Assembly: GCF_030268885.1 (NCBI RefSeq)
Contig: NZ_BSSA01000018.1
Coordinates: forward strand, 1-64,000
Direction: 5' to 3'
Length of the DNA stretch: 64,000 bases
Source of the DNA: Kitasatospora phosalacinea
Lineage (GTDB): Bacteria > Actinomycetota > Actinomycetes > Streptomycetales > Streptomycetaceae
The notes beneath the pieces were generated by a model, which was not told where the DNA came from, did no database searches, and was given only the letters and a program-made list of their open reading frames with translations. A program made the translations under genes and the position numbers. This document shows positions 28,250 to 36,286 of this stretch, piece by piece. How positions within the stretch are numbered: the first letter of the stretch is position 1; each line of letters opens with the position of its first letter.

Positions 28250-29101
28250 ATGCACCCCAGCAAGCACCGCACCGCCCGCACCGCCCGCACCGCCCTCGCG
28301 GTCCTGGTCGGCGTCCTCCCGCTGACCCTGGCCGCGGCCGGGACCGGACACGCCGCCGCGCCCGCCGCGCCCGCGGTGTCGGTGGCGTCCGTCGGGCTGG
28401 ACGACCCGGCGAAGAAGGAGATCGCCATGGAGCTGGTCTCCTCGGCGGAGAACTCCTCGCTCGACTGGAAGGCCCAGTACAAGTACATCGAGGACATCGG
28501 CGACGGTCGCGGCTACACCGCGGGCATCATCGGCTTCTGTTCCGGCACCGGTGACATGCTCGAACTCGTCCAGCACTACACCGACCTGAAGCCCGGCAAC
28601 GTCCTGGCCAAGTACCTGCCCGCGCTGAAGAAGGTCAACGGCACCGACTCGCACTCCGGCCTCGGCAGCGCCTTCGTCAACGACTGGAAGACCGCCGCCA
28701 AGGACTCCGTCTTCCAGCGGGCCCAGAACGACGAGCGCGACCGCGTCTACTTCAACCCCTCGGTCAAGCAGGCCAAGGCGGACGGGCTGCGCGCCCTGGG
28801 CCAGTTCATCTACTACGACGCCATCGTGATGCACGGCCCCGGCAGCAGCTCCGACAGCTTCGGCGGGATCCGCGCCGCCGCGATGAAGAAGGCCAAGACC
28901 CCCGCCCAGGGCGGCGACGAGGCCACCTACCTGAACGCCTTCCTGGACGCCCGGAAGGTGATCATGAAGCAGGAGGAGGCGCACGCCGACACCAGCCGGG
29001 TCGACACCGAGCAGCGGGTGTTCCTCAACGCGAAGAACTTCGACCTCAACCCGCCGCTGAAGTGGAAGGTCTACGGCGACCCGTACCAGATCAACGGCTG
29101 A
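28250..29101 (+). CDS. csnA: secreted chitosanase, glycoside hydrolase family 46
   Basis: A 283-residue precursor. A signal peptide (about 1-37, ending HAAA) exports it; the mature part (GLDDPAKKEIAMELVSSAEN) closely resembles the Kitasatospora/Streptomyces N174 chitosanase. The catalytic pair is present: E67 in SSAENSSLDW and D85 in IGDGRGYT, equal to Glu22 and Asp40 of the mature N174 enzyme. It cleaves chitosan internally outside the cell with inversion. ATG at 28250 has GGAG ten bases upstream. A palindromic operator precedes it, suggesting induction by chitosan oligosaccharides. Confidence 0.96.
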   Translation: MHPSKHRTARTARTALAVLVGVLPLTLAAAGTGHAAAPAAPAVSVASVGLDDPAKKEIAMELVSSAENSSLDWKAQYKYIEDIGDGRGYTAGIIGFCSGTGDMLELVQHYTDLKPGNVLAKYLPALKKVNGTDSHSGLGSAFVNDWKTAAKDSVFQRAQNDERDRVYFNPSVKQAKADGLRALGQFIYYDAIVMHGPGSSSDSFGGIRAAAMKKAKTPAQGGDEATYLNAFLDARKVIMKQEEAHADTSRVDTEQRVFLNAKNFDLNPPLKWKVYGDPYQING

Positions 29102-29137
29102 CCCCTCCCGCCACGGCCCGAACGGCCCGAGCGACCC

Positions 29138-29171
29138 GAACGGCCCGGCGCCCGCACGCGCCGGGCCGTTC
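29138..29171 (+). terminator. chitosanase terminator
   Basis: A perfect 13-bp stem (GAACGGCCCGGCG at 29138-29150 with 29159-29171, 8-base loop) lies 36 bases past the stop. Confidence 0.75.
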
Positions 29172-29323
29172 GCCGTGCGACCCGCCGGGGGTGCGCATCG
29201 TTTGCTGACGTACCGTCAACACACTTGCTCCGCACGGTTATTACGGATCGGACACATTCCGGACGGGCGGCCCCGGCGGCTCGTAGCGTCGGCCACGACC
29301 CGTGTCCGGCCCGAGGGGAAACC

Positions 29324-29719
29324 ATGCGCATCCGAGCGATCGCCACCGCCTGCCTGGTCGCCGCGCTGGTGCTGACGGCGACGGGCTGCGGGTCGGACGG
29401 GGACGGCCGGGCGCCCGGGGCGGAGGACGCCGGACGGGCCGCGTTCGGCGACGTCGAGGTGACCTCCTGCACGGTGGACGACCAACTGCAGTGGCCCTCG
29501 GCCACCGTCCGGATCACCAATCACACCGCCACCACCAGCAACTACGTGGTGCAGATCGCCTTCGAGGACGGCCAGGGCCGCCCGGTCACCGGGGGCGTGG
29601 CCGCCGCCACCGCCCTCCCGCCCGGCCAGGACGCCGTGGAGCAGGCCCAGGGCACCGCCGACCCGCACGGCCCGGTCAGCTGCCGGATCGCCGACATCGC
29701 CCGCTACGCCAGCCCCTGA
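29324..29719 (+). CDS. small putative lipoprotein
   Basis: A 131-residue protein with a signal peptide and a relaxed lipobox (VLTATGC, with Cys at residue 23), followed by a short linker and a beta-rich domain (ASVRIT-type NHTATTSNYVVQIAFEDGQG) that resembles small secreted immunoglobulin-like folds of unknown role. The ATG at 29324 has GAGGGGA upstream; longer starts lack a ribosome site. The 222-base gap before it contains the chitosanase terminator and a TGACG/CGTCA dyad near 29205-29217. Confidence 0.72.
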   Translation: MRIRAIATACLVAALVLTATGCGSDGDGRAPGAEDAGRAAFGDVEVTSCTVDDQLQWPSATVRITNHTATTSNYVVQIAFEDGQGRPVTGGVAAATALPPGQDAVEQAQGTADPHGPVSCRIADIARYASP

Positions 29720-29741
29720 CGTCCCCCGGGCGACCGCTGGA

Positions 29742-30854
29742 CTACCGCGCGGTCGCGGCGTGCGGCGCGCCGAGGGCCAGCATCCGGTGCATCACGGCGA
29801 GCGGGACGGCCGGGTTGCGGACGGCGTGCTCGGCCGTCCGCGGCTCCAGCAGCAGCGCCACCAGGTCCGCCACCGGCAGGACGGGGTTGGCCCGGGCGCG
29901 GTACCGCACCCCGGCGTCGGGGTCGGCGGCCAGCGCGGACACCGTCGCGGGGGAGAGGCGGCGGTCCTCGGCGGCGGCCCGGCGGACGGTCGGGTCCGGG
30001 TCGGCGGCGAGCCGTTCGACGTCCGCGGCGGTGGCCTTCGGGTCGTCCGGCACGAGGGCGCGCAGCAGCGGGTTCGGGTCGGCGGCGAAGCGCAGCAGGC
30101 CCGCGCGCGGGAAGTTCGGGTGGGAGCGCGGGCAGTCGGGGAACGAGAAGCTCCCCTTCCACCAGGAGGCCACCTCCAGCAGCATCCCGGCCGGGGCGTC
30201 CGCGCAGGACTCGGCCAGGAAGAGCCGCACCACCCGGTCCTCGTCGCGGGCCAGCAGCTCCGCCACGTCCGCGGGCAGCCGCGGCGCCCGGGCCACGCTG
30301 CGGCGCACCAGCAGCTTGGGCGAGGCCGCCAGCAGGCGCATCGCCGCGCCGTCGCCGTGCAGGGCGCCCACCCACCACAGCGCCGTCGTGAGGCTCTCCG
30401 GGGCGATGTCGGGCGCCGCGGCGGCCAGCGCCGTCAGCCCGGCGGCGGTGGCGGGCGGCCGGGCGTCCGGGCGGGGCGGCTCCGCGACGCCGCGGCCCCG
30501 CCGCCGTGCCGCCAGGCGCTGCTCGGCGAGCTCCGCGAACCGGCGGCGCAGTTCCGGTTCGGGGGTGGCCGCGACCAGGTGCTCCCACTGCTCCGGCGAG
30601 AGCCGGGCGGTCTCCGCCGCCCGGCGGCGGACCCGGAGCTCCGGGTGGGTGGCGGCGGCGTCCAGCACGGCGGCGGGCAGGTCCGGGCGGTACAGGCAGT
30701 CGGTCTCGTCGAGGTCCAGCAGGGCGAGCAGCACCTCCACCGGCGCCGCCCGGTTGGAGCCGAGGCCGGAGAGCCAGGTCAGGCCGAGTCGGCGGTCCAC
30801 CGCGGGGGCCGCGAGCAGCGGCTCCCAGCCGGGGGCGAGGGGGGTCCGGGGCAC
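29742..30854 (-). CDS. leucine-rich-repeat-variant (LRV/HEAT-like) protein
   Basis: A 370-residue protein made of about 20-24-residue helical repeats with the pattern LAADPDPTVRRAAAEDRRLSP, i.e. the LRV type seen in streptomycetes. It has no signal peptide, membrane segment or catalytic motif, so a binding or scaffold role is the most that can be said. GTG start. A second protein of the same kind, 50651-52156, lies in this window. Confidence 0.78.
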   Translation of the reverse strand: MPRTPLAPGWEPLLAAPAVDRRLGLTWLSGLGSNRAAPVEVLLALLDLDETDCLYRPDLPAAVLDAAATHPELRVRRRAAETARLSPEQWEHLVAATPEPELRRRFAELAEQRLAARRRGRGVAEPPRPDARPPATAAGLTALAAAAPDIAPESLTTALWWVGALHGDGAAMRLLAASPKLLVRRSVARAPRLPADVAELLARDEDRVVRLFLAESCADAPAGMLLEVASWWKGSFSFPDCPRSHPNFPRAGLLRFAADPNPLLRALVPDDPKATAADVERLAADPDPTVRRAAAEDRRLSPATVSALAADPDAGVRYRARANPVLPVADLVALLLEPRTAEHAVRNPAVPLAVMHRMLALGAPHAATAR

Positions 30855-31037
30855 CGGCCGAGACTACGGCCCGCGGGGGAGGGGCCGCGGGGCGGGGGGT
30901 CTTTCGGCGCGCCGCCGGTCGCTCGCGTCACGAAGTCGGAGCGTCGGCGGGGCGCCGGGCCGTCGTCGGCGGTCGGCCGTGCCGGGAGGGTGCGGAACTC
31001 CCCGGTTCCTCCCCGGAGTTCGCGATCGGTGAACCGT

Positions 31038-31078
31038 GGTGGCCGTGGTGACCGCGGTGGCCGTGGTGACCGCGGTGG
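31038..31078. repeat. 18-bp tandem repeat
   Basis: Two identical units GGTGGCCGTGGTGACCGC (31038-31055, 31056-31073) and the start of a third lie in the 252-base gap between the LRV gene and the hydroxyacyl-CoA dehydrogenase stop. Nothing else is seen in the gap. Confidence 0.85.
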
Positions 31079-31106
31079 GGGCCGGTCGGGCGGGGAGGAG
31101 GGTGGG

Positions 31107-31976
31107 TCAGGAGGCCGCGGTGTAGTCGTAGAAGCCGCGGCCGGACTTGCGGCCCAGCAGGCCCGCGTCGACCATCCGGGAGAGCAGCGGCGGGGCCGCG
31201 TACAGGGGCTCCTTGTACTCGTCGTACATCGACTCGGCGATCGAGACGATGGTGTCCAGGCCGATCAGGTCGCACAGGCGCAGCGGGCCCATCGGGTGGG
31301 CGCAGCCCGCCTCCATGCCCTTGTCGATGTCGGCGGCGGTGGCGACGCCGGACTCGAACATCCGGACGGCGGAGAGCAGGTAGGGGACGAGCAGGGCGTT
31401 GACCACGAAGCCGGCCCGGTCGCGGGCGCGGATCGGCTCCTTGCCGAGGACCTCGACGGCGAACTGCTCGGCGCGGGTGGTCGTCTCGGCGGAGGTGGTC
31501 AGGGTCGGGATGACCTCGACGAGCTTCTGCACCGGCGCCGGGTTGAAGAAGTGCAGGCCGATCACCTGCTCGGGGCGGCCGGTCGCGGCGGCGAGCTTCA
31601 CGATCGGGATGGAGGAGGTGTTGGAGGCCAGGATGGCGTCGCGGCGGGTCACCGCCTGGTCCAGGGTCTGGAAGATCTTGACCTTGACGTCCTCGCGCTC
31701 GGCGACCGCCTCGACGACCAGGTCGCGGTCGTGGAAGTCGGCGAGGTCGGTGGTGAACGACAGCCGGGACAGCGCCGCGTCCCGGTCCTGCTCGGACAGC
31801 TTGCCGCGCCGCACCGCGGTCTCCAGGGAGTTGGTCAGCCGGGTGCGGCCCAGCTCCAGGGCCTCGCCGCCGGCCTCCGAGACCAGCACGTCCAGGCCGG
31901 AACGGGCGAAGACCTCGGCGATGCCCGACCCCATGAGGCCGCAGCCGACTACTCCGACGCGTGCGATGTCGCTCAC
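31107..31976 (-). CDS. 3-hydroxybutyryl-CoA dehydrogenase
   Basis: A 289-residue NAD(P)-dependent dehydrogenase. The Rossmann loop GVVGCGLMGSGIAE (residues 8-21), the catalytic His in GLHFFNPAPVQKLVEVI, and the C-terminal domain (DRAGFVVNALLVPYLLSAVR, HPMGPLRLCDLIGLD) are those of the Hbd/PaaH family. It interconverts 3-hydroxybutyryl-CoA and acetoacetyl-CoA, serving fatty-acid or butyrate metabolism and, in streptomycetes, supply of extender units. GTG start. No neighbouring beta-oxidation gene is present. Confidence 0.93.
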   Translation of the reverse strand: MSDIARVGVVGCGLMGSGIAEVFARSGLDVLVSEAGGEALELGRTRLTNSLETAVRRGKLSEQDRDAALSRLSFTTDLADFHDRDLVVEAVAEREDVKVKIFQTLDQAVTRRDAILASNTSSIPIVKLAAATGRPEQVIGLHFFNPAPVQKLVEVIPTLTTSAETTTRAEQFAVEVLGKEPIRARDRAGFVVNALLVPYLLSAVRMFESGVATAADIDKGMEAGCAHPMGPLRLCDLIGLDTIVSIAESMYDEYKEPLYAAPPLLSRMVDAGLLGRKSGRGFYDYTAAS

Positions 31977-32214
31977 TCAAATGCCCTTCGGGACGGAGCC
32001 GGGGATCACCCGGCCGGGTGTCGCGGACGCCGTGGTCCGCCCGGACGACGGTACTACCTGCCTTAACGCCCGTTCACATCGGTGCGTGCCGACGGAGGCG
32101 CGCCGGACGCTGGGCCGAACGGGTGAGTGTCGCCGGTGCGCTGCGTGCGCTCCCCCGTGCACCCCCGGGCCGGGACCACAATGCGGAGGTCCAGCCGGAG
32201 GAGGGAGCAGGCAG

Positions 32215-33033
32215 ATGGGGACGGGATCACTCGCCGGGCAGGTCGGACTGGTCACCGGGGCCGGACGCGGCATCGGCCGCGAGATCGCCGTCGGGCTCGC
32301 CGCCGAGGGCATGGCCGTCGGCCTGATCGGCCGCACCCACGACAAGCTGACCGCCACCCTCAGGGAGTGCGTCCGGCACGGCGCCCGCGGCGTCGCCGTC
32401 ACCGCCGACGTCACCCGTCCCGGCGCCGTCCGGGAGGCCGTCCGCTCGATCGAGCGCGACCTCGGCCCCGTCGACCTGCTGGTCAACAACGCCGGGCAGG
32501 TCGACCGCGCCGAGGTGCCGATCTGGGAGACCGACCCCGCCCAGTGGTGGCAGGTCGTCGAGACCAACCTGCGCGGCCCCTACAATCTGCTGCGCAACGT
32601 CCTGCCCGGCATGGTGCAGCGCCGCCGCGGCCGGGTGGTCAACCTCAACAGCGGCTTCGCGCTGCGCCCCGACGGCCGCTACACCGCCTACGCGACCTCC
32701 AAGGGCGCGCTGCTGAAGCTCTCCGACAACATCGCCGACTCGGTCGGCGAGCACGGCGTGGTGGTGCTCGACATCAGCCCCGGCGCGGTCGCCACCGAGA
32801 TGACCGCGGGCATGGAGATGTTCCGGGACATGAAGGCCTGGGGCTCCATCCCGTACATGGTCGCCGTCACCGTCGACGCCGCCCGCGGCCGCTTCGACGG
32901 GCTGCACGGACGCTTCCTGCACGCCGGGCGCGACAACCTGGAGACCCTGGTCGCCTCCGCCGGCGCCATCCGCTCCGCCGACGCCCGCACGCTGCGGCTG
33001 CGCCCGTACGGGCCGGACGACCCGATGGCGTGA
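32215..33033 (+). CDS. SDR family oxidoreductase
   Basis: A 272-residue short-chain dehydrogenase/reductase. The cofactor loop TGAGRGIG (residues 14-21), NNAG (91-94), Ser146 and the catalytic Tyr159/Lys163 in YATSK are all present. Substrate unknown. Arg at position 40 (IGRTHD) after strand 2 suggests NADP. GGAGGAGGGA precedes the ATG. It is divergent from the hydroxybutyryl-CoA dehydrogenase across a 238-base gap with no other gene. Confidence 0.9.
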   Translation: MGTGSLAGQVGLVTGAGRGIGREIAVGLAAEGMAVGLIGRTHDKLTATLRECVRHGARGVAVTADVTRPGAVREAVRSIERDLGPVDLLVNNAGQVDRAEVPIWETDPAQWWQVVETNLRGPYNLLRNVLPGMVQRRRGRVVNLNSGFALRPDGRYTAYATSKGALLKLSDNIADSVGEHGVVVLDISPGAVATEMTAGMEMFRDMKAWGSIPYMVAVTVDAARGRFDGLHGRFLHAGRDNLETLVASAGAIRSADARTLRLRPYGPDDPMA

Positions 33034-33074
33034 CGCCCGCTCGGGGTCTGCGGGCGTCCGGGGTCCGCGGGGGC

Positions 33075-34070
33075 TCAGGGTTCGAGCAGGGCGGCCAGCT
33101 CGGCGTCCGGGAGGGAGCCCGCCGGGCGGCCCTCGCGGGCGAAGGCGGCGGCCAGGCGCTGCAGGGCCTCGTTGAGCGGCGTCGGCACGCCGTGCAGGCG
33201 GCCCAGCAGGACGACCTCGCCGTTCAGGTAGTCGGCCTCGATGTCGCCGGTGCCGCGCACCAGCGACTGCCAGGACGAACCGCCGCCGCGCACCGCGCCC
33301 TCCAGCGGCACCAGCGTGACCCGGTCGCCGCGCCGGACCTGCTGCTCCTCCTCGGACGGGTGGGTGATCCCGGCGGCCGCTAGCACCGCCCGCCCCTCCG
33401 CGCCGAGCTGCCGCCAGGCCCGCATCCGCAGCTCGCCGTCGATCGGACCGGCCACCGCCTCCAGCGCGTTGCCCAGGTTGCTCACCAGCTTCGCGTACTT
33501 CCAGGCCATCACGTCCGCGACGGCGTACCCGTCGAAGTGCGAGTCCTCCAGGTCGGCGGCGATCCGCTCGGCGGTCGCGTCCGTGCCGTGCGGGTAGCGG
33601 CCCAGGTGCAGGACGCCCGAGCGGGGCGAGCCCGCCGCCGAGACCGCGCCCGGCTCCAGGTGGGCGGACGGCAGCCACACGCACATCCCGTACACCCGGG
33701 CGAAGCGGCGCAGCGCCAGGCGCTCGTTCTCCACGCCGTTCTGCGCGCACACCAGCGGCAGCCGCTCGCCCGCCGTTCCGCCGCCCGCGACCGGGCGGGG
33801 CGCCCACGCGTCGAGCAGGGCCGCCGAGTGCTGGGTCTTCACCGCCAGCACCAGCACGTCGTCCGGCGTCAGTTCGACCTCCTCCGGGCCGCCGACCGCC
33901 GGGACCGGCAGCCGGTGGGTGCCGTCCGGGAGGGTCAACCGCAGGCCGTCGGCGCGCAGCGCCGCCAGGTGCGGGCCGCGGGCGACCAGCAGGACGTCGC
34001 GGCCGCTCCGGTGGAGCCGACCGCCGATGGTGCCGCCGACCGCGCCGGCGCCCAGGAGTATGTAACGCAT
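33075..34070 (-). CDS. ketopantoate reductase family protein (ApbA/PanE)
   Basis: A 331-residue oxidoreductase with the N-terminal Rossmann loop GAGAVGGTIGG (residues 7-17), LAVKTQ and CAQNGVENE motifs, and the C-terminal helical domain carrying the conserved Lys in AWKYAKLVSNLGNAL. PanE reduces 2-dehydropantoate to pantoate for coenzyme A; several paralogues exist in streptomycetes, and no pan gene is nearby, so this may use another 2-keto acid. ATG start at 34070. Confidence 0.85.
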   Translation of the reverse strand: MRYILLGAGAVGGTIGGRLHRSGRDVLLVARGPHLAALRADGLRLTLPDGTHRLPVPAVGGPEEVELTPDDVLVLAVKTQHSAALLDAWAPRPVAGGGTAGERLPLVCAQNGVENERLALRRFARVYGMCVWLPSAHLEPGAVSAAGSPRSGVLHLGRYPHGTDATAERIAADLEDSHFDGYAVADVMAWKYAKLVSNLGNALEAVAGPIDGELRMRAWRQLGAEGRAVLAAAGITHPSEEEQQVRRGDRVTLVPLEGAVRGGGSSWQSLVRGTGDIEADYLNGEVVLLGRLHGVPTPLNEALQRLAAAFAREGRPAGSLPDAELAALLEP

Positions 34071-34131
34071 GGGGTCGAGCATGCCACGTCCGGCAACCTG
34101 GCCGGTCGGGCGCAGAGGGCAACTGGACGGT

Positions 34132-34989
34132 TCAGGCGCAGAGTTCGGAGGCCGTCACCGCGTGCAGGCCCTGTTCCGCGAGGCCGTCCAGGATGGCGGG
34201 CAGCGCGGTCACCGTGCCCGGGTGCCCCATGTGCAGGGCGACCACCGAACCGGCGGCGGCCGCCTTCAGTACCCGGCGGGTCACCGTCTCCGCGCCCGGG
34301 TCCGCGTAGTCGCGCGGATCGACGTCGAAGGACAGCACGTGCGCGTAACCGACCTGCTGCGCCTGCTCCTTGACCATCGCGTTCGCGTACTGCGCCGCGG
34401 ACGGCCGGAACCAGCGGCCGATCGAACCGGTCAGGCGCTGCAGCCGCTGCGCGCACTGCGCTATCTCCTCGTGGGCCTGCTCCGGGCGCATCGAGCAGAT
34501 GTCCAGGTGGTTCTGGGTGTGGTTGCCCAACTCGTGCCCGCCGGACAGGATCCGCTGCGCGATCTGCGGCTGCTCGTCCAGCCAACTGCCCACCGCCAGC
34601 ACGGTCAGCCGGGCGCCGCGCTGCTCGGCGGCCTCCAGCAGCGCGGTGGCGATCGCCGGATCGCCCTGGCCGTGGAAGGTCAGCGCCAACTGCGGCCTGC
34701 TGCGCGGGCCGGTCACCACCTCCAGCGGGGTGTCCGGGGCGAGCGGGGGCAGCGCGAACGGGGTGGGGGTGGGAGAGGGGGAGGGGGAGGGGGAGGGGGA
34801 CGGGGAGGCGGCGGCGCTCGGGCCCGGCGACTCGGTCAGGTGCGCGGGCTGCGGACGGGCCGCCACCGAGGGGCCGCTCGTACCGCTGCCGTCGGAGGGG
34901 CCGCCGCACGCGGCGACGAGGCCGCCGGCGGCGCTCAACGCGGCCAGGCGGGAGGCGGAACGCAGAACACTGCGGCGGTCGACTGTCAT
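34132..34989 (-). CDS. polysaccharide deacetylase-like lipoprotein
   Basis: A 285-residue exported protein. A signal peptide with twin Arg (DRRSVLRSASRL) and lipobox (LVAAC) is followed by a Ser/Pro repeat linker encoded by GAGGGG-type hexamers (34771-34806), then a NodB fold. Metal-binding HTQNH is kept, but the first motif, normally TFDDG, reads TFHGQGD, so the usual catalytic base and first metal ligand are missing. It may bind or modify a cell-wall polymer by a changed mechanism. ATG at 34989. The 61-base gap to the reductase suggests separate transcription or a loose operon. Confidence 0.83.
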   Translation of the reverse strand: MTVDRRSVLRSASRLAALSAAGGLVAACGGPSDGSGTSGPSVAARPQPAHLTESPGPSAAASPSPSPSPSPSPTPTPFALPPLAPDTPLEVVTGPRSRPQLALTFHGQGDPAIATALLEAAEQRGARLTVLAVGSWLDEQPQIAQRILSGGHELGNHTQNHLDICSMRPEQAHEEIAQCAQRLQRLTGSIGRWFRPSAAQYANAMVKEQAQQVGYAHVLSFDVDPRDYADPGAETVTRRVLKAAAAGSVVALHMGHPGTVTALPAILDGLAEQGLHAVTASELCA

Positions 34990-35158
34990 CGCGGCCCAGC
35001 CTAAGCGGACGTTTCGGCGCGGCGGCAACGGGTGCGGCCCGGACGAGTGGCGGGGCGGTGCGGGGCAGGTGGTGCGGGGGGTGGTGTACGGAGGAGCAGT
35101 GGGCCGGGTGGTGCGCCGGGCGTGGACGGCGTGTCGGGGGACGGCGTCGGTCGGTGCG

Positions 35159-36058
35159 TCAGGCGGGGCGGGGAGCGGTGCGCCGGGTGGTGGCGCCGAA
35201 GAGCAGGGCGGCGGTGACCAGGGCGGCGCCGAGGAGCTGCGGCGGGGTGGGGGCGGTCGCGGTCAGGAGCGCGCCGGAGAGCGTCGCGGTGAGCGGGATC
35301 AGGCCGCCGAACAGGCCCGCGCGGTCCGCGGGGAGCACGGTCAGCGCGGAGTACCAGAGCAGGAACGCGCCGCAGGTCAGCACCGCGCCGAGGTACAGCA
35401 GGGCGAGCAGTTCCCCGTTGGTGGGCACCCGCAGCGCCGCCGGGGAGAACGCGGCCACCGCGGCGAACAGCGGCACCGCGAGCACCGTCGTGTACGCGGA
35501 CACCCGGACCGGGCCCAGCCGCGGCAGCAGCGGGACGGCCAGCAGCGAGAAGGACGCCTCGCACAGCAGCGTCCCGGTCGCGAACAGCAGGCCGAGCGCG
35601 TCGCCGTGGCCGAAGCCCTGGGTGAGCGCCGCGCCGCACACCACCAGGGCCGCCGCCGCGAGCAGCCGCCCCGCCGGGCGGCGGCGGGCCAGCAGCGGAC
35701 CGGCCACGCCCAGCAGCAGCGGGGTGCAGCCGACCACGCTGCCGACCACCGCCGGGTCGGTGTGCCGCAGGGCCGCGACCAGCAGCAGGTTGAACCCGAA
35801 CAGGCCGGTGCCGGACAGCGCCAGCAGCAGGAGCAGTTCACGGCCGGTCGGGCGGTGCGCGAGCCGCGGGCGGCGGCGGGCCAGCGGCAGCAGGATCGCC
35901 GAGGCCAGGGCGTAGCGCAGGGCCTGGCCGCCCGCCACCGGGTAGGCGGCGAAGGCGGCGCTGACGCCGGTGGACACGCCGAGCAGGGACATCGCGGCGG
36001 CCGCGCGGGCGGAACCGGGCGGCAGGGTGGGGGCGGCGGTGGAGGTGGTGGTTGCCAT
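35159..36058 (-). CDS. EamA/DMT family transporter
   Basis: A 299-residue membrane protein with ten predicted membrane segments in two EamA halves (AMSLLGVSTGVSAAFAAYPV start; second half LGLLFATGTLLCEASFSLLA). Such proteins export amino acids or other small metabolites. It is divergent from a MocR-type regulator 36287-37708, which probably controls it. ATG at 36058 is the only well-placed start. Confidence 0.88.
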   Translation of the reverse strand: MATTTSTAAPTLPPGSARAAAAMSLLGVSTGVSAAFAAYPVAGGQALRYALASAILLPLARRRPRLAHRPTGRELLLLLALSGTGLFGFNLLLVAALRHTDPAVVGSVVGCTPLLLGVAGPLLARRRPAGRLLAAAALVVCGAALTQGFGHGDALGLLFATGTLLCEASFSLLAVPLLPRLGPVRVSAYTTVLAVPLFAAVAAFSPAALRVPTNGELLALLYLGAVLTCGAFLLWYSALTVLPADRAGLFGGLIPLTATLSGALLTATAPTPPQLLGAALVTAALLFGATTRRTAPRPA

Positions 36059-36093
36059 GGGTGCGACGCTAGGAGCAGGGTGGTTCGGTTTCC

Positions 36094-36129
36094 AGGACCA
36101 CTCGGGGGGTGCTGGAGAGGACCAATCGG
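36094..36129. promoter_or_regulatory. direct-repeat candidate operator of the MocR regulator
   Basis: AGGACCACTCGG (36094-36105) and AGGACCAATCGG (36118-36129) are 11/12 identical and 24 bases apart start to start, between the divergent EamA and MocR genes. MocR/PdxR proteins typically bind direct repeats in the shared intergenic region. Confidence 0.5.
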
Positions 36130-36210
36130 AGCGGACGGGCCGAGGTGGCCCGCCTGCTGTCGCGGCGCGCAGCAGTTCGGCCTCCCGGTGGGCTCGGGCC
36201 GGCGGGATCG

Positions 36211-36252
36211 GGTCGGTGGGCTCGGGTCGGTGGGCTCGGGTCGGTGGGTTCG
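36211..36252. repeat. 14-bp tandem repeat, three units
   Basis: GGTCGGTGGGCTCG occurs at 36211-36224 and 36225-36238, and GGTCGGTGGGTTCG at 36239-36252, with a degenerate unit just before. The array ends 35 bases before the MocR start codon. Confidence 0.88.
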
Positions 36253-36286
36253 GGGCCTCGGACGGGCTGCGGGCGGAGGAGGGAAG

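Noticed and set aside
34771..34806. GAGGGG hexamer array considered as a regulatory or CRISPR-like repeat
   Set aside because: It encodes the Ser/Pro linker of the deacetylase-like lipoprotein in frame; a coding low-complexity repeat is enough to explain it.
34370..36286. N-terminal extension of the MocR frame back to 34370
   Set aside because: It crosses two minus-strand genes and reads as low-complexity sequence; the GTG at 36287 has a good ribosome site.
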